64,000 bases of DNA, taken from positions 744,001-808,000 of the forward strand of contig NZ_JAPCIA010000001.1 of NCBI RefSeq assembly GCF_026107375.2, written 5' to 3'. The translations under genes were made by a program, and so were the position numbers. This stretch comes from Sphingomonas sp. BT-65. GTDB taxonomy: Bacteria; Pseudomonadota; Alphaproteobacteria; Sphingomonadales; Sphingomonadaceae. Of the stretch, positions 44,565 through 53,641 are shown in pieces; positions within the stretch are counted from its first letter, which is position 1; every line of letters begins with the position of its first letter. Below the pieces are notes generated by a model that saw only the letters and a program-made list of their open reading frames with translations, did no database searches and had not been told where the DNA came from.

Positions 44565-45794
44565 CTACCGCTCCGCCCTTTGCCAAGGCCGAAGCACGAT
44601 ATCCTTGTGCACCACCACGCGCAGCGGCCATCCCGGCCGCACCCGGATGGTGGGCTGGACGTCGAGGCTGCGCCCGACGAGCTTATCTCCCGCCCTGGCG
44701 CCGCTCTGCTGCGCGGACTCCCGGATCGCCTCGACCAGGCCGCTTTCGCCGGTGAAGCTCAATTCGGTTCCGACGCCGAGCAGCGTCGACAGGGCGACCC
44801 CCTTCAGGAGCTGCCAGGTATGGCGATCGATCCGGTCGGCGAGCCCGGCATAGCCTGCCGTGTCGGTCGCCGGCACATTGTCGATCCGGATCGAGCCGCC
44901 GTCGGGCAGGATGATGCGCTGCCAGACAACCAGCGCGCGGTTCTGGCCGAAGGCGACCACGCTGTCGTAGCGCCCGATCAGCCGCGAGCCCTGCGGGATC
45001 AGCACGGTCCGACCCGTCACGCTGTCGTGGACGTTCTCCGTCACCTGCGCGGTCACCAGGCCCGGCAGGTCGGAATTGAGGCCGGTGATCAGGCTCGCGG
45101 CGATGATGCTGCCGGCGTGAAGCGTCCAGGGCGAGATCGGAGCCGCGAGGCCATGCGGGTTGATGTTGCCATCGCTGTTGGCGCGGCCGACCAACGCGTT
45201 CTTGCGCTGCTGGCCATTGGGATCGCGATCAGGATCGGGTGCAGCCGGTGCCGTCTGCGCGGACGGGCCTTCGCTTGCTCCGACGGGCGGACCGGCAGGT
45301 GCGGCTTCTGCTCTCGTCCCGGCCAGCTGAAGCATCACGCCGGATTCGCGCGCCGCCTTCCGCTCGGCCGCGATGCGCTGCCGCTCGGCTTCGGCTTGCT
45401 GCGCCGCCCGAGCTACCGCGTCGGCGGCGGGATCGGTGGGCATCGGCGCTCCCATCTCGCGCTGATGGTTGAGGATCGGTCGCCCGAGGTCGCCGGGCAG
45501 CGGCGGTCCGAGCTGCGGCACATCGCCATAATTGGCCGGCGCGCCCGCCAAGGCATCGGGTGGGGCTTTTGCGGCGACGTGCTTGTCGTCGCTTGGCGCG
45601 ACCAGGCTCAGGCTCGGCGGCTTCAGCGCCAGCCACGCGACCCCGGCGATTGCGGTCGATCCGCCCGCGGCGATCGCAATGATCGCGCCGCGGCGGAAAC
45701 GCGTCACCCTCCCCGGCGCCGCGCGCAGGACGAGGGTCTCCGGGTCGGCCTTGGGCGGCGCCGCAGCACCGGACGGGGCGGGCGTGTCGGTCAC
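44565..45794 (-). CDS. trbI: TrbI/VirB10 protein, second copy
   Basis: 409-aa TrbI that is clearly diverged from the copy at 29,955. A transmembrane segment (about residues 37-57), a Pro/Ala/Gln-rich periplasmic linker and a full VirB10 domain (LHAGSIIAASLITGLNSDLPG, IPQGSRLIGRYDSV, VRPGWPLRVVVHKDIVL) are present. It carries no KRIYG insertion. It belongs to a separate conjugative element, of which only trbG', trbI, DUF2274, HTH and integrase remain. Confidence 0.9.
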   Translation of the reverse strand: MTDTPAPSGAAAPPKADPETLVLRAAPGRVTRFRRGAIIAIAAGGSTAIAGVAWLALKPPSLSLVAPSDDKHVAAKAPPDALAGAPANYGDVPQLGPPLPGDLGRPILNHQREMGAPMPTDPAADAVARAAQQAEAERQRIAAERKAARESGVMLQLAGTRAEAAPAGPPVGASEGPSAQTAPAAPDPDRDPNGQQRKNALVGRANSDGNINPHGLAAPISPWTLHAGSIIAASLITGLNSDLPGLVTAQVTENVHDSVTGRTVLIPQGSRLIGRYDSVVAFGQNRALVVWQRIILPDGGSIRIDNVPATDTAGYAGLADRIDRHTWQLLKGVALSTLLGVGTELSFTGESGLVEAIRESAQQSGARAGDKLVGRSLDVQPTIRVRPGWPLRVVVHKDIVLRPWQRAER

Positions 45795-46190
45795 GACGCC
45801 CTCCCCGCCCGGCCCAGCGCCCGCCGCTCGGGAGCACGTTCGATGCGGACGATCTTCTGGCGCTTGCCGCCGAGCCGTAGCTCCGCGGCGCCGAACAGGC
45901 GGTCGACCACATAGTAGCGGCCGGCGACGCGGTAGTTGACGAGCTGGGCATCGCCGTCCTCGCCAAGGACGAACAGTGGCGGCGCCTCACCGACCGCGAG
46001 CGAGGCTGCGAACTCGATATAGGTCTGCCGCCCGTCGTCGAAGGCGCGAAGCGGCCGCCATGCTGGCCGGTCCCCCGAAATGGCATAGTCGAAGTTGAGG
46101 CTTTCGACCGCGAGGCCGGTTGCGACCGGCGCTGCCGCCTCGGCTGCCTCGCGCTGGCGCTTCACCGCGATCAGCTCGTCCTGCGGATAG
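45791..46190 (-). pseudogene. trbG: Truncated TrbG (C-terminal fragment)
   Basis: About 130 residues homologous to the end of TrbG: YPQDELIAVKRQREAAEAAAP, then NFDYAISGDRPAWRPLRAFDDG and YYVVDRLFGAAELRLGGKRQK. The signal peptide, lipobox and VirB9 N-terminal domain are missing, and the frame upstream of about 46,190 is unrelated. It overlaps the trbI start by four bases, so the original operon junction survives. Non-functional on its own. Confidence 0.85.
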
Positions 46191-47011
46191 GTGGCGGCAA
46201 TCCCGATCTCGACGCCGAGCGCGCCACCAACACGACCCTGTCGGTCGAGCTCCGGCCGCGGTTCCTCGAGGGCCTGAGGATCGAGGCGAGCTGGTTCGAC
46301 ATCAAGTATCGCGGGCGCATCGCCTCGCCGATCACCAACACGCTGGCGTCGCTCGCGGACCCGCTGGCTGCGAATTTCGTCGACCTGTCCCCCACCCCGC
46401 AGCAGGTGCTCGACTATATCGCCACGCTGCCGCTCGGCCTCGGCAACCAGACCGGGCAGCCGTTCGATCCGGCACGCGTCGCGGCGATCGTCGACACGTC
46501 GCTGCGCAACACCGCGTACGAGCATGTCCAGGGCGTCGACATCGCACTGGACTATCGCGCGGACCTCGGCGGCGGCAGCCAGCTACGGCTCGCCGCCTCG
46601 GCGAGCTATCTCGATATCGACCGGCAATTGCAGCCTGGACAGCCCTCGGCGCCCCGTACCGGCGTGATCTTCACCCCTCCGCACTGGCGCGCACGCGGCT
46701 CGGCGAGCTGGGAAGCCCGCGAAACCCAGCTTGCCATTGCGTTCAACTATCTGGGCAGCACGCTCGACAACACCTTCCTCGACGTCCGGCCGATCGGCAC
46801 CTTCACCACGCTCGACCTCAGCGGGTCGTGGCGGCCGGCTGTCGATCATGGCCTCTTGCGCAATCTCGAGCTGCGCCTCAGCGTCCAGAACCTGCTCAAT
46901 GAGGAGCCTGACCCGATCCGCAACACGGATCCCGCCGGTATCCCCTTCGATTCGACCAACCAGTCGCCGATCGGCCGGTTCGTCAGCGTCTCGGTGACCA
47001 AGCAATGGTGA
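46191..47011 (+). pseudogene. Truncated TonB-dependent receptor (C-terminal barrel fragment)
   Basis: About 272 residues of receptor barrel with no start codon or signal peptide: GNPDLDAERATNTTLSVEL, IEASWFDIKYRGRIASPI, GVDIALDYRADLGGGSQLRL, and the typical TonB-receptor end QSPIGRFVSVSVTKQW. The break at about 46,190 abuts the truncated TrbG on the other strand. Its stop overlaps the isopeptidase start (ATGGTGA), as in a receptor-isopeptidase operon, so it is probably the lost lasso peptide receptor. Confidence 0.85.
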
Positions 47012-49134
47012 GCCTCACGCACATCGCGCTGATCGGCGCAGCGGCCGCGGCGCTGCCGCAATTCGCCTATGCCGCCGATAGCTGCGCGGACGTGCTCCCC
47101 GCGGGCGACATGGCCGGGCCGGTGCGGGCGCTGGCGCCGGAGGATCTTGTCCGGCTGCGCGATATCGGCCCGGTGGAGCCGGGCCCGCAGGCGTCCGGCC
47201 TGCTCACCCTCTCGCCGGACCGCACGCGCGCCGCCTTCCAGGTCCGCCGCGCGGATCCGGTCCGCAACACCTATTGCCTCGCGATGGTGGTGGTCGAGCT
47301 GCGCCCGGACGGGCCGTGGCGCGTGGTCGATCGCGGCGGCGAGGCGATCCGGCAATCCTATACCGCCCGGGGCAAAGCGAACTTCCCGATGGGCGTTGCG
47401 AAGCCGATCACGCCGCGCTGGTCGCCCGACGGCAAATCGATCGTCTTCCTGCGGCGCGACGCCGGCACGGTGCAGCTCTGGCGCGCAAATGCCGATGGCA
47501 GCGGCAGCATGCCCATCACGCAGAGCGCCGACGATATCGAGGATTTCCGTATCGCGCCCGACGGACGCAGCATTATCTATGCCGCGCTGACAGGCTTGAA
47601 GCCGGGCCTCGCAGCCCTGGAGCAGGAGGGCCGGTCGGGCTTCCACTATGACGATCGCTTCGGGCCGGCGTCGAGCTCGCTCCCCTGGCTGCGGCCGCCG
47701 ATCCCACGCACGGTCCATGTCCTGGACCTGGCCGGCGGCGCGACCCGCCCGGCCACCGACGAGGAGGCAGCCATGCTGAAAGCAAGCAGCATGGCAGAAG
47801 GCGACTGGACCAACGCATCCTCATCCCATGGCAGCGCGTCGATCGAGGTGCCGCGAGGTCCCATGGGCGCCGCATCCGCGCGTCTGTCGATCACCACCGA
47901 TGGGCGCACCCTGACCTGCACCGCGGAAGCGTGCACGGGGGCGAGCCGTCCCTGGTGGACGAGCGACGGCAGGGTCCGCTTCCGGCGTCGGGAGGGATGG
48001 GCGAAGCGCAGCACCGCCATCTACGAATGGCAGCCCGGCCGGCGGCACGTCCGGCGCCTATATGCCACGGACGACCTGCTGCTCTCGTGCGTTCTCGATC
48101 GCGACACGCTCATCTGCCTGCGCGAGGGTTCGTTGCAGCCGCGCCGGCTCGAGCGGCTCGATCCGGCGACCGGGCGCAGCCGCGTCCTTTTCGATCCCAA
48201 TCCGGAATTCGCGAGGCTCGCGCTCGGCCGGGTCGAGCGGCTGGAGCAGCGCAACAGCTTCGGCCTCGAATCCTTCGCCGATCTCGTCCTGCCGGTCGGC
48301 TACAGGCCGGGCACGCGCTATCCTTTGGTCGTGGTCCAATATTCGTCGCGCGGCTTCCTGCGCGGCGGCACCGGGGACGACTATCCGATCCAGGCCTTCG
48401 CCAATCGCGGCTTCGCGGTGCTCAGCATTGACAAGCCGATATCGGTCGGCGCGCTCCACACGACCGACTTCCTCGAGGGCGACCGGATCAACCTCAAGGA
48501 TTTCGCCGATCGCCGCAGCACATTGGAATCGCTCGAGATCGCAGTGAGGGCCGCTATCGATCGCGGCATCGCGGATCCGGCGCGCATCGGCATCACCGGC
48601 TTCAGCGACGGCGCGTCCACCGCCGGCTTCGCGCTGCTGCATTCAAAGCTGTTCGCGGCCTATGCGATGAGCAACTGCTGCTGGGACACCATGCTGGCGA
48701 TGCGGGTCGGGCCGGCAGCGGCACGGCAGTTCCACTTCATGGGCTATCCCAGGCTGACCGACGACAGTCCTGCCGCGAGGGAGTTCTGGAGCAAGATCGC
48801 CATCTCGCCCAACGCGAGGAAGATCCGCGCCCCGATCCTGCTCCAGCTGTCGCAGCACGAGCTGCTCACATCCCTGCAGAGCTACACCGCCCTCAAGGAA
48901 GTCGGGGCTCCGGTCGATCTCTTCGTCTTCCCGGGCGAATATCATGTGAAATGGCAGCCGGCGCATCGGCTGGCGCTCTACGAGCGTTCGATCGACTGGT
49001 TCGACTATTGGCTCAACGGGGCCCGCGACCTCGGCCCGGAACGCGAGAGCGAGGTCAGGCACTGGGACGCGCTGCGCAAGGGCCAGGCTGGACCGGGCGT
49101 CCCTGCCCCACCGGACGCGACGTCCAGGCCCTGA
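47005..49134 (+). CDS. Lasso peptide isopeptidase (AtxE-like, S9 superfamily)
   Basis: 709-aa secreted protein. Signal peptide LTHIALIGAAAAALPQFAYA, then a beta-propeller (about residues 60-420, SPDRTRAAF, SPDGKSIVF, APDGRSIIY) and an alpha/beta-hydrolase domain. The nucleophile is Ser534 in TGFSDGASTAG and the His is His647 in GEYHVKW. Where most S9 enzymes have the acid Asp this sequence has QHELL (Glu619), worth checking. AtxE-type enzymes open the lasso macrolactam in alphaproteobacteria. It converges with the cyclase gene, overlapping its end by 80 bp, and follows the receptor remnant. Confidence 0.85.
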   Translation: MVSLTHIALIGAAAAALPQFAYAADSCADVLPAGDMAGPVRALAPEDLVRLRDIGPVEPGPQASGLLTLSPDRTRAAFQVRRADPVRNTYCLAMVVVELRPDGPWRVVDRGGEAIRQSYTARGKANFPMGVAKPITPRWSPDGKSIVFLRRDAGTVQLWRANADGSGSMPITQSADDIEDFRIAPDGRSIIYAALTGLKPGLAALEQEGRSGFHYDDRFGPASSSLPWLRPPIPRTVHVLDLAGGATRPATDEEAAMLKASSMAEGDWTNASSSHGSASIEVPRGPMGAASARLSITTDGRTLTCTAEACTGASRPWWTSDGRVRFRRREGWAKRSTAIYEWQPGRRHVRRLYATDDLLLSCVLDRDTLICLREGSLQPRRLERLDPATGRSRVLFDPNPEFARLALGRVERLEQRNSFGLESFADLVLPVGYRPGTRYPLVVVQYSSRGFLRGGTGDDYPIQAFANRGFAVLSIDKPISVGALHTTDFLEGDRINLKDFADRRSTLESLEIAVRAAIDRGIADPARIGITGFSDGASTAGFALLHSKLFAAYAMSNCCWDTMLAMRVGPAAARQFHFMGYPRLTDDSPAAREFWSKIAISPNARKIRAPILLQLSQHELLTSLQSYTALKEVGAPVDLFVFPGEYHVKWQPAHRLALYERSIDWFDYWLNGARDLGPERESEVRHWDALRKGQAGPGVPAPPDATSRP

Positions 49135-50848
49135 CCCACGCCTCGATATTGGCGAGCTCGAGCAGGCGCATATGCTCCTCGCCCGTCGTCTGCCGGTCGG
49201 GGGCAAGCGCCTGCTCGAGCGCGGCGCGATCGAGCAGGCCGCGCCCGGCGAGCGCGCCGTCCAGCAAGCGCTCGCGAAGCGCGCCGCGATTGTGCCGGAC
49301 GATTACCCCAAGGAACGGGTCCGGCGTACCCTTGCTCCGGCGCTCGACGATCGCTGACGGAAGCAGCCCGGCAAAGGCCGTGCGGGCGGCGGCGCGGTCG
49401 CGTCCGCCCGCGCGCCATTCCCAGCTCGGGATGGCGAGGCAGGCCTCCATCACCGGCTGGGCGAGCAGCGGATTGACCACCGGCGCGCGCAGGCTGCGGT
49501 CGGGCTCGATCGTGAGCTGGACGCGGACGAGACCTGCGATGTGCGCCGCCTTGCCGGGCAACGCGCGCTCGGGCGCGTCGAGCCAGGGATGGCTGAGGTC
49601 GCTCCGGCCGGCCGCCTCCACGAGATCGGGATGGAGCAAGGCGAGCTTGGGCTTCCACCGATAGGCCGCCGGCCGTCTTGCGACCCTCAGCGCGGCGCCC
49701 AGCACGCGCATCGGTCCGGCGCCGGTCTGGGCGCAGATGTCGCGAAACGTGCGAAACGCACCAACCCCCAGCCCCTCGTGCAGCACGCGGTCGGCGAGCG
49801 CTGCGGCGGACTGGGAATAGCCGAAGACATTGTCGCCGCCGTTGCCCGTGAAGAAGACATCGGCCGATTCGCGTTCGGCCACCGCCATATGCGCGCGTTC
49901 ATAGGCCTGGTTCTGGGCGCGGCCCGCGGGGCGCGGCAGATGGAGTCCCTGTGCCCGGGCGATGTCGACGGCATCGAGATCGTAAGGACATTCGGCGAGC
50001 GGCAACCCGAGATGCGCGCACAGCGCGCGCGCATAGCTGCGCTCGTCGCCGGCGGGATCGGCGGTGTACATCGTGGCGCAGCGCACGTCGGAACCGGCCT
50101 CGGCCAGGCATGCCGCGACGATCGAGGAATCGAGCCCGCCCGACAGGCTGACGAGCGGCCGCTGCGAGAGCGACGCCCAGCCGGCGACGCATTGCTGCAC
50201 GACACGGCGCAGCCGGACGGCCCGCTCCTCCTCCGGCAAGCCGTCGGGCTCGGCATGGTCCCAGGGCGACCAGCGCATCGCCACCCGCTCGCCCGCACCG
50301 GTCAGCGCCACCGCGGCGCCGGGCAGCAGCGCGGTCACGCCGGCGAGCGCGGTCTCGCGCGTCGGAAGGCCGCCCGACCAGAGGAGGCGCGCGAGCGCAT
50401 TCCAGTCGATGCCCGGGACGATCGCACCGCCCGCGAGCAGCAGGTCGAGGTCCGAGGCGAGCAACAGGCCGTCCGCGCTTTCGCCACGGTAGCAGGGAAG
50501 CGCGCCGGATGGATCGCGCATAATCTCGACCGTGTCGCCGCGGCGCTGCACGGCGACATAGCCGCCCCACCAGGCGCCGAGCAGATGATCCATGCCGCGT
50601 TGCGCAAAGGCGCCATGGTCGCTGGCGCGCAATGCCGAGACCGCGCGCGCAGGCCCATGGCGGTGGAACAGGGCGCCGACCACCGCGCCGAAACCCGGGA
50701 TCTCAAGGCAGCCGCAGCTGCCGTTGACGAGCAGCGCCAGCCGCTCCTCGGACCATGCGAGCCGCAGCCCCGTCGCGCTCTCAACGCGCTGCGCCCACCC
50801 GGCAAGGTTGTCGCCGCCAGAGATCAGGAGAAGGTAGCGCGGCCTCAT
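49055..50848 (-). CDS. Lasso peptide cyclase (asparagine synthetase-like)
   Basis: 597-aa ATP-dependent ligase that activates the ring Asp/Glu by adenylation and closes the macrolactam. The C-terminal synthetase domain has the PP-loop SLSGGLDSSIVAACLAE (about residues 232-248), and FTGNGGDNVFGY. The N-terminal glutaminase-like domain begins MRPRYLLL and lacks the N-terminal catalytic Cys, as expected for a lasso cyclase rather than AsnB. It overlaps the protease gene by four bases (ATGA). Confidence 0.93.
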   Translation of the reverse strand: MRPRYLLLISGGDNLAGWAQRVESATGLRLAWSEERLALLVNGSCGCLEIPGFGAVVGALFHRHGPARAVSALRASDHGAFAQRGMDHLLGAWWGGYVAVQRRGDTVEIMRDPSGALPCYRGESADGLLLASDLDLLLAGGAIVPGIDWNALARLLWSGGLPTRETALAGVTALLPGAAVALTGAGERVAMRWSPWDHAEPDGLPEEERAVRLRRVVQQCVAGWASLSQRPLVSLSGGLDSSIVAACLAEAGSDVRCATMYTADPAGDERSYARALCAHLGLPLAECPYDLDAVDIARAQGLHLPRPAGRAQNQAYERAHMAVAERESADVFFTGNGGDNVFGYSQSAAALADRVLHEGLGVGAFRTFRDICAQTGAGPMRVLGAALRVARRPAAYRWKPKLALLHPDLVEAAGRSDLSHPWLDAPERALPGKAAHIAGLVRVQLTIEPDRSLRAPVVNPLLAQPVMEACLAIPSWEWRAGGRDRAAARTAFAGLLPSAIVERRSKGTPDPFLGVIVRHNRGALRERLLDGALAGRGLLDRAALEQALAPDRQTTGEEHMRLLELANIEAWVRAWTSRPVGQGRPVQPGPCAARPSA

Positions 50849-51513
50849 GGCACCACCAGGATCGGCGTGTAGAGGCGCACCTGCTCGAGGTCGCCGACGA
50901 TCACCGCATCGCCAGCCTGCACCCAGCTGTGCGCCGCGAAGGGATTCAGCCGGACCCCGAACGCCAGGGCGGCGTCGAGCTTGTACCGGTCGCACATCCA
51001 TCGTGCCGCGATCGCGCGGGGCAGACATTGATCCTCGGCGCGCAGAACCGTCGCGGCCGCGCGGAAGGCGTCGGCGACCGCCCGCGCCCGGGCCTCGTCG
51101 GAGATCGGATCGCGGACGGGACCGACGAGCTTTGCGCTTCGCGCAGCGGCGATGCGCGCGAGCAGGATCGCGACCGGCACCCGGCGCAGCGAAGCGCGCG
51201 CACGGAGCTGACCGGCGGCCGCGGCCATGACGCCAAGCGCGCGCATCCTTCCCGGTCGCTCTTCGGCAAGATCGCGCAGCGCCGGCGGGCAGGCCGCCGG
51301 CCCGCGGCTGCCGCCCTCGCCCCCGGCAAGAACGCCGCGTGCCACGAGACGGTCGAGCGCGGATGCGCATGCCGCCTCGCCCGCGGCCCAGGCCTGGAAC
51401 GCGCGGTCGCTGTCGCGCGGCAGGCAGAAATAGCGGTCGCGCGCGAGGTCGAGAAACACGCTTCGCCCTCCGCAAGGACACCAGCTGAGGCCCGCGCGCA
51501 GGCGCAGCGACAT
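50845..51513 (-). CDS. Lasso peptide leader-binding and protease protein (fused B1/B2)
   Basis: 222-aa protein. The N-terminal ~75 residues resemble the RRE leader-recognition domain (LSWCPCGGRSVFLDLARDRYFCLP). The C-terminal transglutaminase-like domain holds the cysteine protease triad: Cys in AEDQCLPRAIA (about 162), His in FAAHSWVQ (about 194), Asp in VGDLEQVRLY. It removes the leader peptide. ATG 51,513 is preferred, with AGGGAGCAA upstream; an upstream ATG would run into the precursor spacer. Confidence 0.92.
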   Translation of the reverse strand: MSLRLRAGLSWCPCGGRSVFLDLARDRYFCLPRDSDRAFQAWAAGEAACASALDRLVARGVLAGGEGGSRGPAACPPALRDLAEERPGRMRALGVMAAAAGQLRARASLRRVPVAILLARIAAARSAKLVGPVRDPISDEARARAVADAFRAAATVLRAEDQCLPRAIAARWMCDRYKLDAALAFGVRLNPFAAHSWVQAGDAVIVGDLEQVRLYTPILVVP

Positions 51514-51574
51514 GGCGCTTGCTCCCTTGGATGGAAAAGGTGCGCGCGTCCGGACGGGCACGCGCCCATAGGGA

Positions 51575-51700
51575 TCAGTCGTCGGACAGGCCGGGGAGGA
51601 TGCGCTCGCCGTCCTCGATGTCGGCGAAGCCGACCTGAACGCCCTTGGTCTCGGTGCTCACGGCACCGAGCTCGATCACGTCTTCATGCTCGCGGTTCAT
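51575..51700 (-). CDS. Lasso peptide precursor, 41 aa
   Basis: Short gene with a strong AAGGAG ribosome binding site. The leader MNREHEDVIELGAVSTETK has the alphaproteobacterial pattern (ELG-x-x-S-x-x-T-x) with Thr at the -2 position. The predicted core starts at Gly20: ring GVQVGFAD closed onto Asp8, giving an 8-residue macrolactam, then a loop and tail IEDGERILPGL ending SDD. The ring resembles the GVGFGRPD ring of benenodin-type peptides. It lies 61 bp upstream of the protease gene and heads the precursor-protease-cyclase operon. Confidence 0.9.
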   Translation of the reverse strand: MNREHEDVIELGAVSTETKGVQVGFADIEDGERILPGLSDD

Positions 51701-51724
51701 GGCAATTCTCCTTGGTTGAGAAAT

Positions 51725-51800
51725 GTCATGGCCATGACCCGCACGACGATAGCGGCGCAGCCGATTATAAGAAGATTATAATCCGCAAATAATCCGATTG
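51725..51800 (-). promoter_or_regulatory. Lasso operon promoter/operator region
   Basis: GTCATGGCCATGAC (51,725-51,738) is a perfect 14-bp palindrome just before the precursor gene. Further upstream, on the minus strand, TATAAT occurs twice within GATTATAATCTTCTTATAATCGG, after CGGATTATTTGCGG, which could be -10 boxes. No ECF motif like that at 13,287 is seen. The rest of the gap to 52,035 has no clear gene. Confidence 0.5.
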
Positions 51801-52035
51801 TTTGCGCTGGGGCGCCCTAGGCTCTCGCTCGACAGGCGAGCCGGGTGTGAGAACATGCGATGGGGTCGCATGCGCCACCGCCTTTAGCCGTGGGGCCTGG
51901 ACATGCGCGGCGGCCACCCGGCCATTCGTTTCGCGGACAGCTCCGTCATGCCGAGCGACAGGCCGAGATGGCGCGTCGAGAAGCTTCTCGACCCGCGGAA
52001 GCGTTCCTGGATGGACGCGGATGCTGAAAGGCGTC

Positions 52036-53037
52036 TCATGGCGCCAGCAGATAGATGCGCTTGCCACGATAGTCCCAGACGGTCTTGTACTGGCGAAGCA
52101 GGCCATAGCCGATGGTCAGGAGGTGAGGCTCGTTGATCCCGATCGGGACTGCGGCCGGGGACCGCGCGGCTTCCACCTCCATTGCGGAAATGATGGGCAA
52201 GGACTGGCCAGCAAGCTCCAGCCCGGCGAGGTCATAGGCGCCTTCCCTGTCGGAAGAGACGGTCAGGTGTCGCGACCGCAGCAGCGCCGCCTTGCCGGCA
52301 GCGTCCGTGAACAACGAACCATATTGGCCTGTGTCCCAGGCAGCGATGATGGCCATGCCGCCTATCCGGCCCGGCATCAGCGGGTGGTTGGGGAGCTTGC
52401 GCGTCTCGAACGGCAGCTCGGCTATGACCCTTTCACCCTTCAGGTAAGCGCCTGGTCCGCCTTTGTAGAAGGTTGCACGCGAGGCTCTGTAGTCGAGCTT
52501 CATGGCGTAGCCGGCCCAGGCGTGATGGCCGAGCCAGCCAAGAAAATCCGGCGTGATGCCTTCGAGCTGGCGCGCGTCCTGGGCCTGCACGGTCGTCGCC
52601 CGGGCGAAGTGGAGGGCACCGATCCGTATCGCCATCAGCTCCGGCACGAGCCGCACCGCGAACGTCTCTCCGCTGCCGAAATGCCCGGTCCCGATCGTTC
52701 TCCCTTTCGCGACCGGAACGCGATGATCATTGATCGCAAGCGCCTGTTCCGCGCCCGTGTCGAGCATGAGCTTGCCCTTCACACCGGCAACCGAACCTTC
52801 GATGAAAGGATATTCGCCCACCATCACGATGGGCAGCGACACCGTCTCGCCAGCGAGGCGGACTTCCGGCGCCCGCTGCGATTTGGGCGGAACGGTCTGA
52901 GCGCTCGCGTCCACCGCCGAACCCGGGACGAGAGCAGGAATCGCGAGCAGCATCGCGTTCCAGCACTTGCGGACGGCGCGCCTCGTCCACGCGCGAACCG
53001 GACATTTGTCGGTGCTCAGCATGGAACGGATATCCAT
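52036..53037 (-). CDS. Retropepsin-like aspartyl protease, probably secreted
   Basis: About 333 aa. The active-site-like motif is GKLMLDTGAEQALAIND (D-T-G), with a second half that could contribute WDTGQYGSLF, so the pepsin-like pair may be within one chain. The N-terminus has a hydrophobic segment (CWNAMLLAIPALVPGSAVDASAQ), likely a signal peptide. Start is uncertain: 53,037, 53,022 and 53,061 are all possible and none has a good ribosome binding site. It is five or more bases after OsmC on the same strand. Confidence 0.7.
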   Translation of the reverse strand: MDIRSMLSTDKCPVRAWTRRAVRKCWNAMLLAIPALVPGSAVDASAQTVPPKSQRAPEVRLAGETVSLPIVMVGEYPFIEGSVAGVKGKLMLDTGAEQALAINDHRVPVAKGRTIGTGHFGSGETFAVRLVPELMAIRIGALHFARATTVQAQDARQLEGITPDFLGWLGHHAWAGYAMKLDYRASRATFYKGGPGAYLKGERVIAELPFETRKLPNHPLMPGRIGGMAIIAAWDTGQYGSLFTDAAGKAALLRSRHLTVSSDREGAYDLAGLELAGQSLPIISAMEVEAARSPAAVPIGINEPHLLTIGYGLLRQYKTVWDYRGKRIYLLAP

Positions 53038-53041
53038 GTGG

Positions 53042-53491
53042 CTAGCTGTCGAACGCTTCATCGAGCGGGGTTCCAGCTTTGGTCATGATGGTGGGTGCCC
53101 CCTCCAACACACGCTGGATCGGACATTTGGTCGCGATCTCGAGGAGGCGTGCACGCTGGCCCTCGCTCAGTCGCGATCCACGAAGGATGACGGTCTTGTC
53201 GAAGACATCGACCGGCTCGGACGCTCCCGCCGGCAACTTTTTCGCGCGATCGACCGTCACTTCGACATGATCGAGTGGCCAGTCGTGCTGGAGGGCATAC
53301 CATCGAACGGTCATGGCGGTGCATTCCGCAAGCGCGGCCGTCATCAAGTCGAATGGCGCAGGACCAAGGTTCCAGCCGCCCGCGTCGACCGGCTCGTCGC
53401 CCGTCAGGAGATGGGCACCCATCTCGATACGCACGGCGTAGGGGCTCTCGCCTGTTTCCTTCACGAACACCCGGGTGCGTCGCAGCGCCAT
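53042..53491 (-). CDS. OsmC family peroxiredoxin-like protein
   Basis: 149-aa OsmC/Ohr-fold protein: LGPAPFDLMTAALAECTAMTVRWYA includes the conserved first Cys, and KCPIQRVLEGAPTI the second. Such proteins reduce organic hydroperoxides with a pair of reactive cysteines. Consistent with the haloperoxidase, glutathione transferase and pirin genes downstream and upstream. Confidence 0.9.
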   Translation of the reverse strand: MALRRTRVFVKETGESPYAVRIEMGAHLLTGDEPVDAGGWNLGPAPFDLMTAALAECTAMTVRWYALQHDWPLDHVEVTVDRAKKLPAGASEPVDVFDKTVILRGSRLSEGQRARLLEIATKCPIQRVLEGAPTIMTKAGTPLDEAFDS

Positions 53492-53641
53492 TCTCGTTCC
53501 TTCAGATCGTCACAGCAGGCAATGGCCTTTTGATCACGGCCCGGCCCGGCCAACGGGCAAGCTCGCCCCATCGAAAGCGGGTCGGTCGCCGGAGCCAGGG
53601 GATTTTCCGGGCCCACCGGGACTGCCCCATCAAGCCGACGA

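Noticed and set aside
51765..52106. 113-aa frame beside the lasso precursor
   Set aside because: No ribosome binding site, no family features, and it covers the promoter region.
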